Shown here one piece after another: positions 1 through 6,539 of a DNA stretch of 9,919 nt. The stretch spans positions 1 through 9,919 of the forward strand of contig JAEEKC010000135.1 of NCBI GenBank assembly GCA_016282215.1. The letters are read 5' to 3'. Made by a program: the position numbers and the translations under genes. The notes beneath the pieces were generated by a model. That model was given only the letters and a program-made list of their open reading frames with translations, made no database searches and was not told the DNA's origin. Source of the stretch: Lachnospiraceae bacterium. Its GTDB lineage: Bacteria; Bacillota; Clostridia; Lachnospirales; Lachnospiraceae. The stretch's first letter is position 1; each line of letters starts with the position of its first letter.

Positions 1-3000
1 AATTTATTGAGGCAATGCAGGTATCCCAATATGATCCGAGAGTTCAGATGTGCTATGCCTTCAATGATAATCTGGATACTCTGGTGAAAACTGTCAGGGA
101 AGAATACTATCCGGTCATCATCGGCGTATTCGGACCGGAGGGAGGACATGCGATCTTAGGTTATGAGGTAGAGGAATCCTTTGACGGCACCGCAAAGATC
201 CATGTCTATGACAGTAACTATCCCGGTCAGGACCGCACCATTCTTGTAACCAAAAAGGGCGGTAAGTATACTGTCTGGAAATATGACATGGGTACAACTT
301 CGGATGGCCGGCATGTTGTCTGGGGAACGCACTTAAACCAGCCGGGCAAGGAAGAAGAGTCCTTCATTTCGTTTATCCCGTATGATATTTATTCCTCTGT
401 TTACCTGGACGGCGGAGAATATGCAGACTGGATCATCAGCGATGACGATGATGATTATTGGACTGAATTGGATCAGCAGTACTATGACAGTACTGTTTAT
501 ACAAAAGAGGACCTGGAAGAGATCAAAAACAACGGCTGGGGTCAGGAGGATGAAGAAATCCTGAAAGAACTGGGCGGTGAGAAGGGACTGGCGACAGACG
601 AAGAAGCCAAAGCCCAGCCGTATACCTATGAAGAGGAAAAGATTTATCAGGACATAGGAGCTGCCGGGAAGGATGAAGAAGGGGACTGGACAGCGGAAGA
701 TGAAGAGAAATATCAGAAACGGGAAGGTGAATATGCTGATCCGATGGCAACTGCCCAAGATGAAAAGAACTTCCCGACGCTGAAATGGGATCAAAAGACA
801 GAAGATGATTATCAGAATCAGACCGGTGAATTTGCCGATATGGCAAATATGGTTTCGGCCAATGATCTGGATGAACATCCCTGGACCATCAAAGATGAGT
901 CACTTTATCAGGATGTAGGTGTAGCCGGCGTAAATGAAACGCTGATGGACTGGACACAGAAGGATGAAGATGATTATCAAAACGGCACAGGCGAGTATGC
1001 TGATCAGAAAATTGCGAGTGCTAAGGATGAAATGCAATTTCCGCAGCTGATTTGGACACCGGAAGCGGAAGAAGAGCTGAAAAACAGGACCGGTGAGTTT
1101 GCGTATGCGGATGATATGGCTTCCTCGTCGGAGTATGACAAGGCTCCCTGGACGCTGGAAGATGATGCGCTGCTAAAAGAAGTCGTGAATGGTGAAGGCC
1201 TGCCGACGGAAGCGGAATATGCTGCAGACAAGTGGACTGACACGGAAACTGCGATCTATGATAAGTTCGGCGCTGCGACAGAGGCTGAATATAAACAGGA
1301 ACCCTGGAATCAAACGGATCAGCAAAACTATGAAAAATGGCTGAAAGACGGCGGAGATCTTCGCAGAGTTTCCGATACGAGATACGGGAACCTGCAGTTC
1401 CGTATGAGATTCCGCATGCGTTTCCGCATGAGGTTCCGTATGAGATTCCGTATGAGATTCCGTATGCGCGATACGATGAACTTCAGGATGCGGTTCCGGA
1501 TGAAGGCTATGATGGTAGACGCAAAGAATTATTCCATTGCGGATGTCAGCGGCAACACCATAGCGAATATGGAAGACAGTAAGCTGGTTCTGGCTGATGG
1601 TCAGGATGGTGAAGAAAACGGCATCTTCCAGATGAAGCCCATCGGTATCACGATGAGCGGTGACGGAAAACTGGTACCGGATCAGAAAGATGATACAAAG
1701 GCCGTGGTTTATATGCCTGCAGGGCAGGAACAGCGAATTGTCAAAGATCCTGAGACGGAAGTACTGAGTGTAAAAGCGATGGATCAGGATGTAACGATAT
1801 CCGCTGAAACCAAGGGTGAAGGGATCAGTCTGGATGTTGATGCGAGCACGCGTAACGTTACTGCGAAACTGGAGGATGATGCAAAGCTCGAGATCACCGG
1901 CCAGCAGGGAGATACCTTCAACGTGACAAAGGTTGTCAGCGATGGTATTACAGAGCATACGCTGAGTGTGAGCGGATATGTTACTTCTGATGATATGGAA
2001 CGAAAGATACCGGAAGTGAGTGTCAGCGGCAATACCGTCAGCGGCGCACATGTTGAGATCACAGATATAGAGGAATTTGAAAAGAATGTATGTACGCATC
2101 CGCATTGCATCGTTCTGCGCAGCAAAGATCCTTCCTGTACAGAGAAGGGGTATACCGGTGATGTCTATTGTCCTGACTGTGATACGCTGATCGATCCCGG
2201 AAAGGATATCCCGATGTCCGGACATAAACCGGCGGCAGCAGTACATGAACATGTGATCGCGGCAACGGCCGAAAAGGACGGGTCTTATGATGAGGTTGTT
2301 TACTGCAGTGAATGCCATACACAGCTGAGCAGAACGAAAAAGACCGTACCCAGGACAAATGTGATCAAAGAGCCGGATGATGTGGGAGAAAAGCCGCAAG
2401 ATAAACAAACAGGACAGGAGGAACAAAAGAATCCTGTTCCTGCAGCAAAGAATACGAAACTGCAGGATGCAAAGAGCGGCGCGGGCTATGTTGTAACAAA
2501 CGACGCTGCCGGGACAGCACAGGTGAAACTTTCCGATACGAAGAATATCAAGACCAAGAAGTATACTGTTCCGAAAACGGTAGAGATTGACGGCGTCACC
2601 TACCAGATCACTGAGATCGCGGATAATGCGTTTAAGAAAAACCAGACGCTTGAGCAGGTGACCATCGGTAACAATGTTGTCAAGATCGGAAAGAATGCAT
2701 TTGCAGGCGCTAAGAAACTGAAGAAGGCAGTCATTAAAGGAAGCGTTAAGAGTATCGGCAATAATGCCTTTAAGGGCTGCAAAAAGCTGAAGACACTGAA
2801 ACTGAGTAAGGGTGTTGAGACCATAGGCAACAGTGCTTTTGAAGGATGTATTTCGCTACAGAACATCACGATACCGGCCAGCGTGAAGAAGATCGGAAAG
2901 AAAGCGTTCTTCGGCTGTAAGAAGCTGTCGAAGATCAAGATCCTGACAACATCGCTCAGCAAAAAGAGTGTGGGTGCAAAAGCCTTTGCCAGCGTCAGCA

Positions 3001-3095
3001 CCAAAGCGGCGGTATCGGTACCGAAGAATAAGAGATCGGCCTATGGTACATTGCTGAAAAAGAAGGGGTTGCCGAAGAGTGCAAAGGTGAAATAA
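1..3095 (+). CDS. Large mosaic surface protein, 5' end outside window (cysteine-peptidase-like, acidic repeats, FRMR array, BspA-type LRR)
   Basis: The frame is open to the left edge (Phe-Ile-Glu-Ala precede the first ATG at 15), so the N-terminus and any signal peptide lie outside the window. Residue numbers count from that ATG. Residues 25-130 resemble the tail of a papain-like or C39-like cysteine peptidase: GGHAILGYEVE carries a candidate catalytic His45, and VYDSNYPG (64-71) a candidate Asp/Asn partner. The Cys would be upstream. Then come an acidic Trp repeat array (162-447), a Phe-Arg-Met-Arg array (462-497), beta-rich sequence (about 505-690), two Cys-rich modules resembling zinc ribbons (693-775, with CPDC at 719 and CSEC at 764), a charged linker, and four to five BspA-type leucine-rich repeats (about 860-1000, pattern I-G-x-x-A-F-x-G-C-x-x-L). 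The Lys-rich C-terminus has no LPXTG motif. BspA-type repeats usually belong to secreted or surface adhesion proteins; that role is inferred here. It ends with TAA. Confidence 0.85.
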   Translation, partial: FIEAMQVSQYDPRVQMCYAFNDNLDTLVKTVREEYYPVIIGVFGPEGGHAILGYEVEESFDGTAKIHVYDSNYPGQDRTILVTKKGGKYTVWKYDMGTTSDGRHVVWGTHLNQPGKEEESFISFIPYDIYSSVYLDGGEYADWIISDDDDDYWTELDQQYYDSTVYTKEDLEEIKNNGWGQEDEEILKELGGEKGLATDEEAKAQPYTYEEEKIYQDIGAAGKDEEGDWTAEDEEKYQKREGEYADPMATAQDEKNFPTLKWDQKTEDDYQNQTGEFADMANMVSANDLDEHPWTIKDESLYQDVGVAGVNETLMDWTQKDEDDYQNGTGEYADQKIASAKDEMQFPQLIWTPEAEEELKNRTGEFAYADDMASSSEYDKAPWTLEDDALLKEVVNGEGLPTEAEYAADKWTDTETAIYDKFGAATEAEYKQEPWNQTDQQNYEKWLKDGGDLRRVSDTRYGNLQFRMRFRMRFRMRFRMRFRMRFRMRDTMNFRMRFRMKAMMVDAKNYSIADVSGNTIANMEDSKLVLADGQDGEENGIFQMKPIGITMSGDGKLVPDQKDDTKAVVYMPAGQEQRIVKDPETEVLSVKAMDQDVTISAETKGEGISLDVDASTRNVTAKLEDDAKLEITGQQGDTFNVTKVVSDGITEHTLSVSGYVTSDDMERKIPEVSVSGNTVSGAHVEITDIEEFEKNVCTHPHCIVLRSKDPSCTEKGYTGDVYCPDCDTLIDPGKDIPMSGHKPAAAVHEHVIAATAEKDGSYDEVVYCSECHTQLSRTKKTVPRTNVIKEPDDVGEKPQDKQTGQEEQKNPVPAAKNTKLQDAKSGAGYVVTNDAAGTAQVKLSDTKNIKTKKYTVPKTVEIDGVTYQITEIADNAFKKNQTLEQVTIGNNVVKIGKNAFAGAKKLKKAVIKGSVKSIGNNAFKGCKKLKTLKLSKGVETIGNSAFEGCISLQNITIPASVKKIGKKAFFGCKKLSKIKILTTSLSKKSVGAKAFASVSTKAAVSVPKNKRSAYGTLLKKKGLPKSAKVK
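498..1355 (+). repeat. Acidic protein repeat array, 11 aromatic-led units in a three-unit higher-order period
   Basis: Eleven units each begin with Trp or Tyr, usually followed by Thr, then an acidic stretch and often YQ and GEYAD or GEFAD. The leading aromatics are residues 162, 175, 203, 225, 258, 290, 313, 347, 379, 407 and 431. Spacings 22/33/32 (203-289) recur as 23/34/32 (290-378), so the larger unit is about 87-89 residues. A third, more diverged copy starts at 379 and runs into the FRMR region. The copies differ enough at DNA level to be an old duplication. I do not recognise the repeat family. The strong negative charge suggests calcium or cation binding, or an extended spacer; neither is shown. 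Confidence 0.8.
1398..1505 (+). repeat. 12-bp tandem repeat, nine units, encoding (Phe-Arg-Met-Arg)n
   Basis: Six contiguous units of the form TTCCGYATGMGN (1398-1469) are followed by one diverged unit (1470-1481) and two further units (1482-1505). In the gene's frame they read FRMR six times, DTMN once, FRMR once and FRMK once (residues 462-497). The unit is a multiple of three, so copy-number change keeps the frame. A second + strand frame is also open here and reads Pro-Tyr-Glu-Ile repeats. Variable bases fall at third positions, or at the silent first position of Arg codons, in the FRMR frame. Confidence 0.9.
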
Positions 3096-3112
3096 AACAA
3101 TTTTGTGAAACA

Positions 3113-3151
3113 TGACGAAAAATGCGCAATCTTACTTGCGCATTTTCGTCA
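3113..3151 (+). terminator. Hairpin after the large surface-protein gene, probable terminator
   Basis: The arms 3113-3129 (tgacgaaaaatgcgcaa) and 3136-3151 (ttgcgcattttcgtca) are complementary apart from one extra A in the left arm, with a 6-base loop. It starts 17 bases after the TAA. No clean T-run follows, so termination may be incomplete. A-rich sequence on the left and T-rich on the right are built into the stem, which could let it act in either direction. Confidence 0.65.
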
Positions 3152-3295
3152 CTTGTGTTACGATTATCATAACTGTAAACAGTTGATCAGGCGTTGGAAG
3201 ACCGTTTTTATTTCGCTTCGTAGGAGGGCGGATCAAAGGCGGTATTCCGAAGGACGAACGGATTCGTCCGCATTCAAAAAACAAGGAGGTAGAAT
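3152..3295 (+). promoter_or_regulatory. Leader of the 212-aa protein gene: 5' hairpin and strong ribosome binding site
   Basis: No gene is supported here. A perfect 7-bp inverted repeat, ggacgaa (3252-3258) and ttcgtcc (3263-3269) around a CGGA loop, ends 13 bases before the ribosome binding site AAGGAGG (3283-3289), which is 6 bases from the ATG at 3296. A promoter must lie between the hairpin at 3151 and about 3240. Candidates such as TTGTGT (3153) with TAAACA 17 bases on, or TTGATC (3183) with TTTATT, are weak and I do not choose between them. Confidence 0.45.
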
Positions 3296-3934
3296 ATGAG
3301 CAATGTATCAAGTGTAAACAGCAGCAGTTCCTACGTCAGTAGCTCCTATGCAGCGCAGAGCACAGGCGCAGCAAAAGCAACTGAAGCTTCGAAGTCGGCA
3401 ACAAGTGCAGCAAGCTCCGGTTCTTCCACATCCGGATCTTCCGGTGTGATCTATGAACCTTCTGCAGAAGGCAAGGCAGCAGCGAAGAATGCCCAGAAGG
3501 GTGACCGCAGTGCCATCATAGCGCAGCTGAAGGAAGCCAACGAAGCCAGGATCCAGCAGATGACCGATCTTGTGCATCAGATGATCACGGGACAGGGCAA
3601 GGCTTTAGGACAGGCCGACAGCATCTGGAGTTTTCTTGCAAAAGGCGAATTTACCGTAGACCCCGCCACCAAGGCACAGGCCGAGAAGGATATCGCAGAG
3701 GACGGTTATTGGGGCGTTGAACAGACATCACAGAGGATCTTCGATTTTGCCATGGCACTGACCGGTGGTGATGATGAGAAGATGGAAAAGATGCGTTCTG
3801 CATTTGAAAAAGGCTTTTCTCAGGCGACCAAGACATGGGGACAGGAATTGCCGGACATCAGCCAGCGTACCTATGGTGCTGTTCAGAAACTGTTCGATGA
3901 TTATAAGAACAGAGACACATCAGCCGTTGAATGA
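3296..3934 (+). CDS. Conserved protein of unknown function with Ser/Ala/Thr-rich N-terminus
   Basis: The gene encodes 212 residues, starting at an ATG 6 bases after AAGGAGG. Residues 1-50 are low-complexity Ser, Ala, Thr and Gly with no hydrophobic core, so there is no Sec signal peptide or membrane segment. Residues 55-212 look globular and mostly helical. The most protein-like stretch is around 133-195, with IAEDGYWGVEQTSQRI followed by a helix, ALTGGD, an AFEKGF segment and ELPDISQRTY. I recall similar proteins of unassigned function in Clostridia and other bacteria, many of them motile, but I cannot name a family accession with certainty. A disordered Ser-rich N-terminus without a signal peptide also occurs in substrates of flagellar-type export; that is only a hint. 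It stands alone between two hairpins and is probably monocistronic. It ends with TGA. Confidence 0.85.
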   Translation: MSNVSSVNSSSSYVSSSYAAQSTGAAKATEASKSATSAASSGSSTSGSSGVIYEPSAEGKAAAKNAQKGDRSAIIAQLKEANEARIQQMTDLVHQMITGQGKALGQADSIWSFLAKGEFTVDPATKAQAEKDIAEDGYWGVEQTSQRIFDFAMALTGGDDEKMEKMRSAFEKGFSQATKTWGQELPDISQRTYGAVQKLFDDYKNRDTSAVE

Positions 3935-3979
3935 GACCGGTCGTTTGACACGAAATCGTAACAAATCAGGCACTATATC

Positions 3980-4006
3980 TAGGGGAAATCCGTTGGATTT
4001 CCCCTA
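3980..4006 (+). terminator. Strong intrinsic terminator after the 212-aa gene
   Basis: A perfect 12-bp stem, taggggaaatcc (3980-3991) with ggatttccccta (3995-4006), closes on a 3-base loop and is followed by AAATTTT. It starts 45 bases after the TGA at 3932-3934. It separates this gene from the tRNA transcription unit. Confidence 0.88.
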
Positions 4007-4028
4007 AATTTTGCAAAAAATATCATTT

Positions 4029-4057
4029 TTGACTTGCCAATAAGAAAAACTTATGGT
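4029..4057 (+). promoter_or_regulatory. Sigma-70-type promoter for tRNA-Arg
   Basis: TTGACT (4029-4034) and TATGGT (4052-4057) are separated by 17 bases and match the housekeeping consensus at 5 of 6 and 4 of 6 positions. The expected start point near 4064 lies about 40 bases before the mature tRNA 5' end, leaving a short 5' leader for RNase P. Confidence 0.65.
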
Positions 4058-4104
4058 AACATAACATTGTGTGTGTAATAATTTTGTAACATTTGCATGC
4101 GTGA

Positions 4105-4176
4105 GTACCCATAGTTTAACGGATAAAACAGTGGATTCCGGTTCCACCGATGGGGGTTCGATTCCTCTTGGGTACA
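4105..4176 (+). tRNA. tRNA-Arg, anticodon CCG
   Basis: A full 72-base cloverleaf can be folded by eye. The acceptor stem GTACCCA / TGGGTAC has seven perfect pairs. The D arm GTTT / AAAC has a loop containing GG. The anticodon stem GTGGA / TCCAC holds loop TTCCGGT, giving anticodon CCG at 4138-4140, which reads CGG. A 4-base variable region follows, then a T arm with loop TTCGATT and G-U tolerant pairs, and discriminator A at 4176. The next bases are TGA, so CCA is not encoded and must be added after transcription. CGG is a minor Arg codon, so this is probably a low-abundance isoacceptor. Confidence 0.95.
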
Positions 4177-4179
4177 TGA

Positions 4180-4198
4180 GCCGAATAAGGCATTTTTT
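4180..4198 (+). terminator. Weak hairpin and T6 run after tRNA-Arg
   Basis: A short GCC / GGC stem (4180-4182 and 4189-4191) is followed by A and six T bases (4193-4198). The stem is too short to be convincing alone, but the position just after the tRNA and the T-run fit a tRNA-unit terminator. Confidence 0.35.
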
Positions 4199-4200
4199 GT

Positions 4201-4229
4201 TTGATCGCCGATAAATATGTATTTATGTA
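4201..4229 (+). promoter_or_regulatory. Candidate promoter overlapping an AT-rich palindrome
   Basis: TTGATC (4201-4206) and TATGTA (4224-4229), 17 bases apart, match the housekeeping consensus at 4 of 6 and 3 of 6 positions. They would give a 5' leader of about 20 bases. ATAAATA (4211-4217) and TATTTAT (4220-4226) form a perfect inverted repeat around TG that runs into the proposed -10 box, the geometry of an operator. Both calls are tentative. Confidence 0.35.
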
Positions 4230-4254
4230 GTCTGAAAATTTGGAGGTTTTGCAA

Positions 4255-5532
4255 ATGAGACAGATTGGTTGGTTCTTCCAGAATCTTGCAGCAAGATTAC
4301 AGGAAGATCGTCATTTCGCCAGAAGATTTTTGGTTGGCTTGCTTGGCGTTATCTTAGTTGTGGTATTGGTCATTGTTCTGATCTCCTGTGGTAAGGATGA
4401 AGATGGAGATGCCGAAGGACCTGCAGCAGGTACTCCCGGCGTTGAAGATACAACAGCTCCTTATCCCGTACCGGATCAGAAGGATGCACCGCTTGAAGAA
4501 GATGCGCATGCTGACGTGAATGCTCTGATCGGTCAGTATTTTACAGCTCTTGCGGCCGGAGACACGACAACCGTTGCAAGCATTAAGCAGCCGGTAGCAC
4601 AGGAAGAGCTGATCAAGATTGAAAAAGAATCTGCTTATATTGAAGAGTTTTCCAATATCAAGGTCTATACCAAAAAAGGACCGGTTGACAGCAGTTATAT
4701 CGTACTGGCTTATTATGAGATCAAATTCCGCGATATAGAGCGGATGGCCCCCGGACTGACAACCTTCTATGTTGTTCCGAGACCTGACGGCAGCATTTAT
4801 ATCACCGGCGGCGATATGGATCAGAGGGTGGAAGATTACATCAAAGCGATCGTTAAGCATGATGATGTGGCTGAGCTTTTTGCAACCGTCAATACGAGAT
4901 TTAATGAAGCAGTTACCGAAGATAATGCTCTGAAAGCATTTATGGAAGGCTTCTCCGCAAGAGTTGAGCAGGAAGTCAGCGAGGCGATGGAGGCTATGAA
5001 CAACGGTTCTGAAGGCGATGGCACAGCTGAGCAGGCACCGGCTTCGACAGAAGAGATCTGTACAGCAACGGATACCGTCAATGTCAGGTCTTCCGACAGT
5101 GAAAACGGTGATAAGATCGGCAAGCTGCAGAAGGGTGAAAAGGTTACCCGCTATGAAGCACAGGAGAACGGCTGGAGCCGCGTAAGTTATAACGGCACGG
5201 AAGCATTTGTGAAGAGTGATTTCCTTCAGGTTGATGAAGCGCCTGCTGAGACGCAGACTGCAGAAGGCGAAAGTACAGATGGCGGCGAAAGCACGGAAGC
5301 AGCACAGACCACCACAACAACAACTACAGATACCTCTTCCCTTGCAGGGAAATCCACGGTGAATATCAAAGAGTCCGTGAATGTCCGCAAGTCCGCATCC
5401 CAGGATGCCGATAAGATCGGTGTGGCATATCAGGGCGAGAACTACAAGCTCCTGCAGGCCCAGGCTGACGGCTGGTGCAAGATCGAATTCAACGGACAGA
5501 CGGGATATGTGAAGAGTGAGTTCGTACAGTGA
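4255..5532 (+). CDS. Membrane-anchored or lipidated protein with NTF2-like middle region and two C-terminal SH3 domains
   Basis: The gene encodes 425 residues. I chose the ATG at 4255 because GGAGG (4242-4246) lies 8 bases before it; the in-frame TTG at 4240 overlaps that site. A 24-residue basic N-terminus precedes a hydrophobic segment (about 25-44) ending in LISC, with Cys45 followed by GKDEDGD. This could be a signal-anchor or a lipobox. Residues 47-85 are an acidic Pro-rich linker. Residues 86-205 resemble an NTF2-like fold. Two bacterial SH3 (SH3_3-like) domains follow at about 268-326 and 367-425; both contain VNVR, GDKIG or ADKIG, a GW, and Y/F-V-K-S. They are joined by a Thr/Glu-rich linker. 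Bacterial SH3 domains commonly bind cell-wall peptides, so an extracellular, wall-facing role is likely. No catalytic domain is visible. It ends with TGA. Confidence 0.88.
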   Translation: MRQIGWFFQNLAARLQEDRHFARRFLVGLLGVILVVVLVIVLISCGKDEDGDAEGPAAGTPGVEDTTAPYPVPDQKDAPLEEDAHADVNALIGQYFTALAAGDTTTVASIKQPVAQEELIKIEKESAYIEEFSNIKVYTKKGPVDSSYIVLAYYEIKFRDIERMAPGLTTFYVVPRPDGSIYITGGDMDQRVEDYIKAIVKHDDVAELFATVNTRFNEAVTEDNALKAFMEGFSARVEQEVSEAMEAMNNGSEGDGTAEQAPASTEEICTATDTVNVRSSDSENGDKIGKLQKGEKVTRYEAQENGWSRVSYNGTEAFVKSDFLQVDEAPAETQTAEGESTDGGESTEAAQTTTTTTTDTSSLAGKSTVNIKESVNVRKSASQDADKIGVAYQGENYKLLQAQADGWCKIEFNGQTGYVKSEFVQ

Positions 5533-5546
5533 GTTGAGATAATGTA

Positions 5547-5611
5547 AAAACTGCCTGATCTGTAGCCGGATGAGAGCTCGCTCTCAAGACGGATACGGAT
5601 CGGGCAGTTTT
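5547..5611 (+). terminator. Long composite hairpin between the SH3 gene and ispE
   Basis: The outer arms aaaactgcctgatc (5547-5560) and gatcgggcagtttt (5598-5611) pair over 14 bases with one G-U. An inner hairpin, tgagag (5571-5576) with ctctca (5581-5586), sits inside, and further short pairings (gta/tac, ccg/cgg) link the two. The A-run and T-run are within the stem, so it may terminate transcription on both strands. It starts 15 bases after the SH3 gene stop and ends only 26 bases before the ispE ATG. Confidence 0.8.
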
Positions 5612-5637
5612 ATATTGCGAAGCAATCAAATAAAAAC

Positions 5638-6501
5638 ATGAAAAAAACGATCAACTGCAATGCAAAAATCAATCTCTCCCTTGATGTCACCGGCCGCCGC
5701 ACTGACGGCTATCATCTTGTGGAAATGGTCATGCAGACATTGGATCTGTGTGATGAACTGACCATGGAACGGCTTGACGGGGAAAATGGCGTGATCCAAT
5801 TGGAAACGGATCTTGAAGGCCTTGAAACGGATCAGAGCAATCTGGTCTGCCGCGCAGTGAAAGCCCTGATGGACCGCCATGACATCAAAGACGGCGTCAG
5901 GATGCATCTTGCCAAGCGGATTCCCATGGCTGCCGGACTGGCCGGCGGATCGGCTGACTGCGCAGGTGCGCTGAAGTTGGGAAATGAATTGTTTGGGCTT
6001 GGCCTTAGTGGTGAAAGCTTAAGGGAGATCGGGGTCACCCTCGGCGCAGATGTTCCTTATTGTATTATGGGTGGAACGGCTCTGGCGCAGGGCATCGGAG
6101 AAGTATTAACGCCCCTTGCCCCTATGCCGGATTGCGGGGTATTGCTGGCGAAGCCCTCTGTCAGCATTGCTACCGGACCGGTATATCAGGCAATCGACAG
6201 TATGCCTTCTTATCCGCATCCGGATACAAAAGGGATGATAACGGCACTTGAGCATGGTGATATCGAAGGGATCTGCCGATCCATGATGAATGTGCTTGAG
6301 TTTGTAACGGGCGACAACCATCCGGTCATCGGTCAGCTTGAAAAGCAGATGATGGAGCATGGAGCGATCGGCTCTATGATGAGCGGCTCGGGACCGACCG
6401 TATTCGGAATCTTTGAGGATATTGCGAAGGCAAAAAAAGCGGGAGAAGCGATCCGGGAAAGCGGTTTTGAGGGATTTGTTTCCGCGCATAAGCCGGTTTG
6501 A
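5638..6501 (+). CDS. ispE: 4-diphosphocytidyl-2-C-methyl-D-erythritol kinase
   Basis: IspE is a GHMP-family kinase that phosphorylates the 2-hydroxyl of 4-diphosphocytidyl-2-C-methylerythritol with ATP, in the cytoplasmic MEP route to isoprenoid precursors. The 287-residue product has the usual length. It begins with NCNAKINLSLDVTGRRTDGYH, which contains the conserved Lys10. The GHMP ATP loop is at about 96-110 (PMAAGLAGGSAD), the catalytic Asp138 is in GADVP, and the third GHMP motif GSMMSGSGPTVFG starts at 245. All key residues look intact. The ATG at 5638 gives the normal N-terminus, but no Shine-Dalgarno sequence precedes it; the upstream bases are A-rich. It sits just after a strong hairpin, so it depends on read-through or a promoter I cannot see. 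hisS follows after 38 bases. It ends with TGA. Confidence 0.95.
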   Translation: MKKTINCNAKINLSLDVTGRRTDGYHLVEMVMQTLDLCDELTMERLDGENGVIQLETDLEGLETDQSNLVCRAVKALMDRHDIKDGVRMHLAKRIPMAAGLAGGSADCAGALKLGNELFGLGLSGESLREIGVTLGADVPYCIMGGTALAQGIGEVLTPLAPMPDCGVLLAKPSVSIATGPVYQAIDSMPSYPHPDTKGMITALEHGDIEGICRSMMNVLEFVTGDNHPVIGQLEKQMMEHGAIGSMMSGSGPTVFGIFEDIAKAKKAGEAIRESGFEGFVSAHKPV

Positions 6502-6539
6502 ACTGATAAACACGGACCAATGGAAAGCGAGGATAGATT

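Noticed and set aside
1398..1505. CRISPR-like array
   Set aside because: The units are 12 bp, contiguous, without spacers, and inside a coding frame.
1173..2426. Long open frame on the minus strand (417 codons)
   Set aside because: It is opposite the repeat-rich surface gene, has no recognisable domains or ribosome binding site, and looks like a shadow of the + strand codon pattern.
3105..3299. 64-codon + strand frame after the surface gene
   Set aside because: It runs through the terminator hairpin and overlaps the ribosome binding site and start of the next gene; its composition is not protein-like.
4240..4254. TTG start for the SH3 gene
   Set aside because: It overlaps the ribosome binding site that serves the ATG at 4255.
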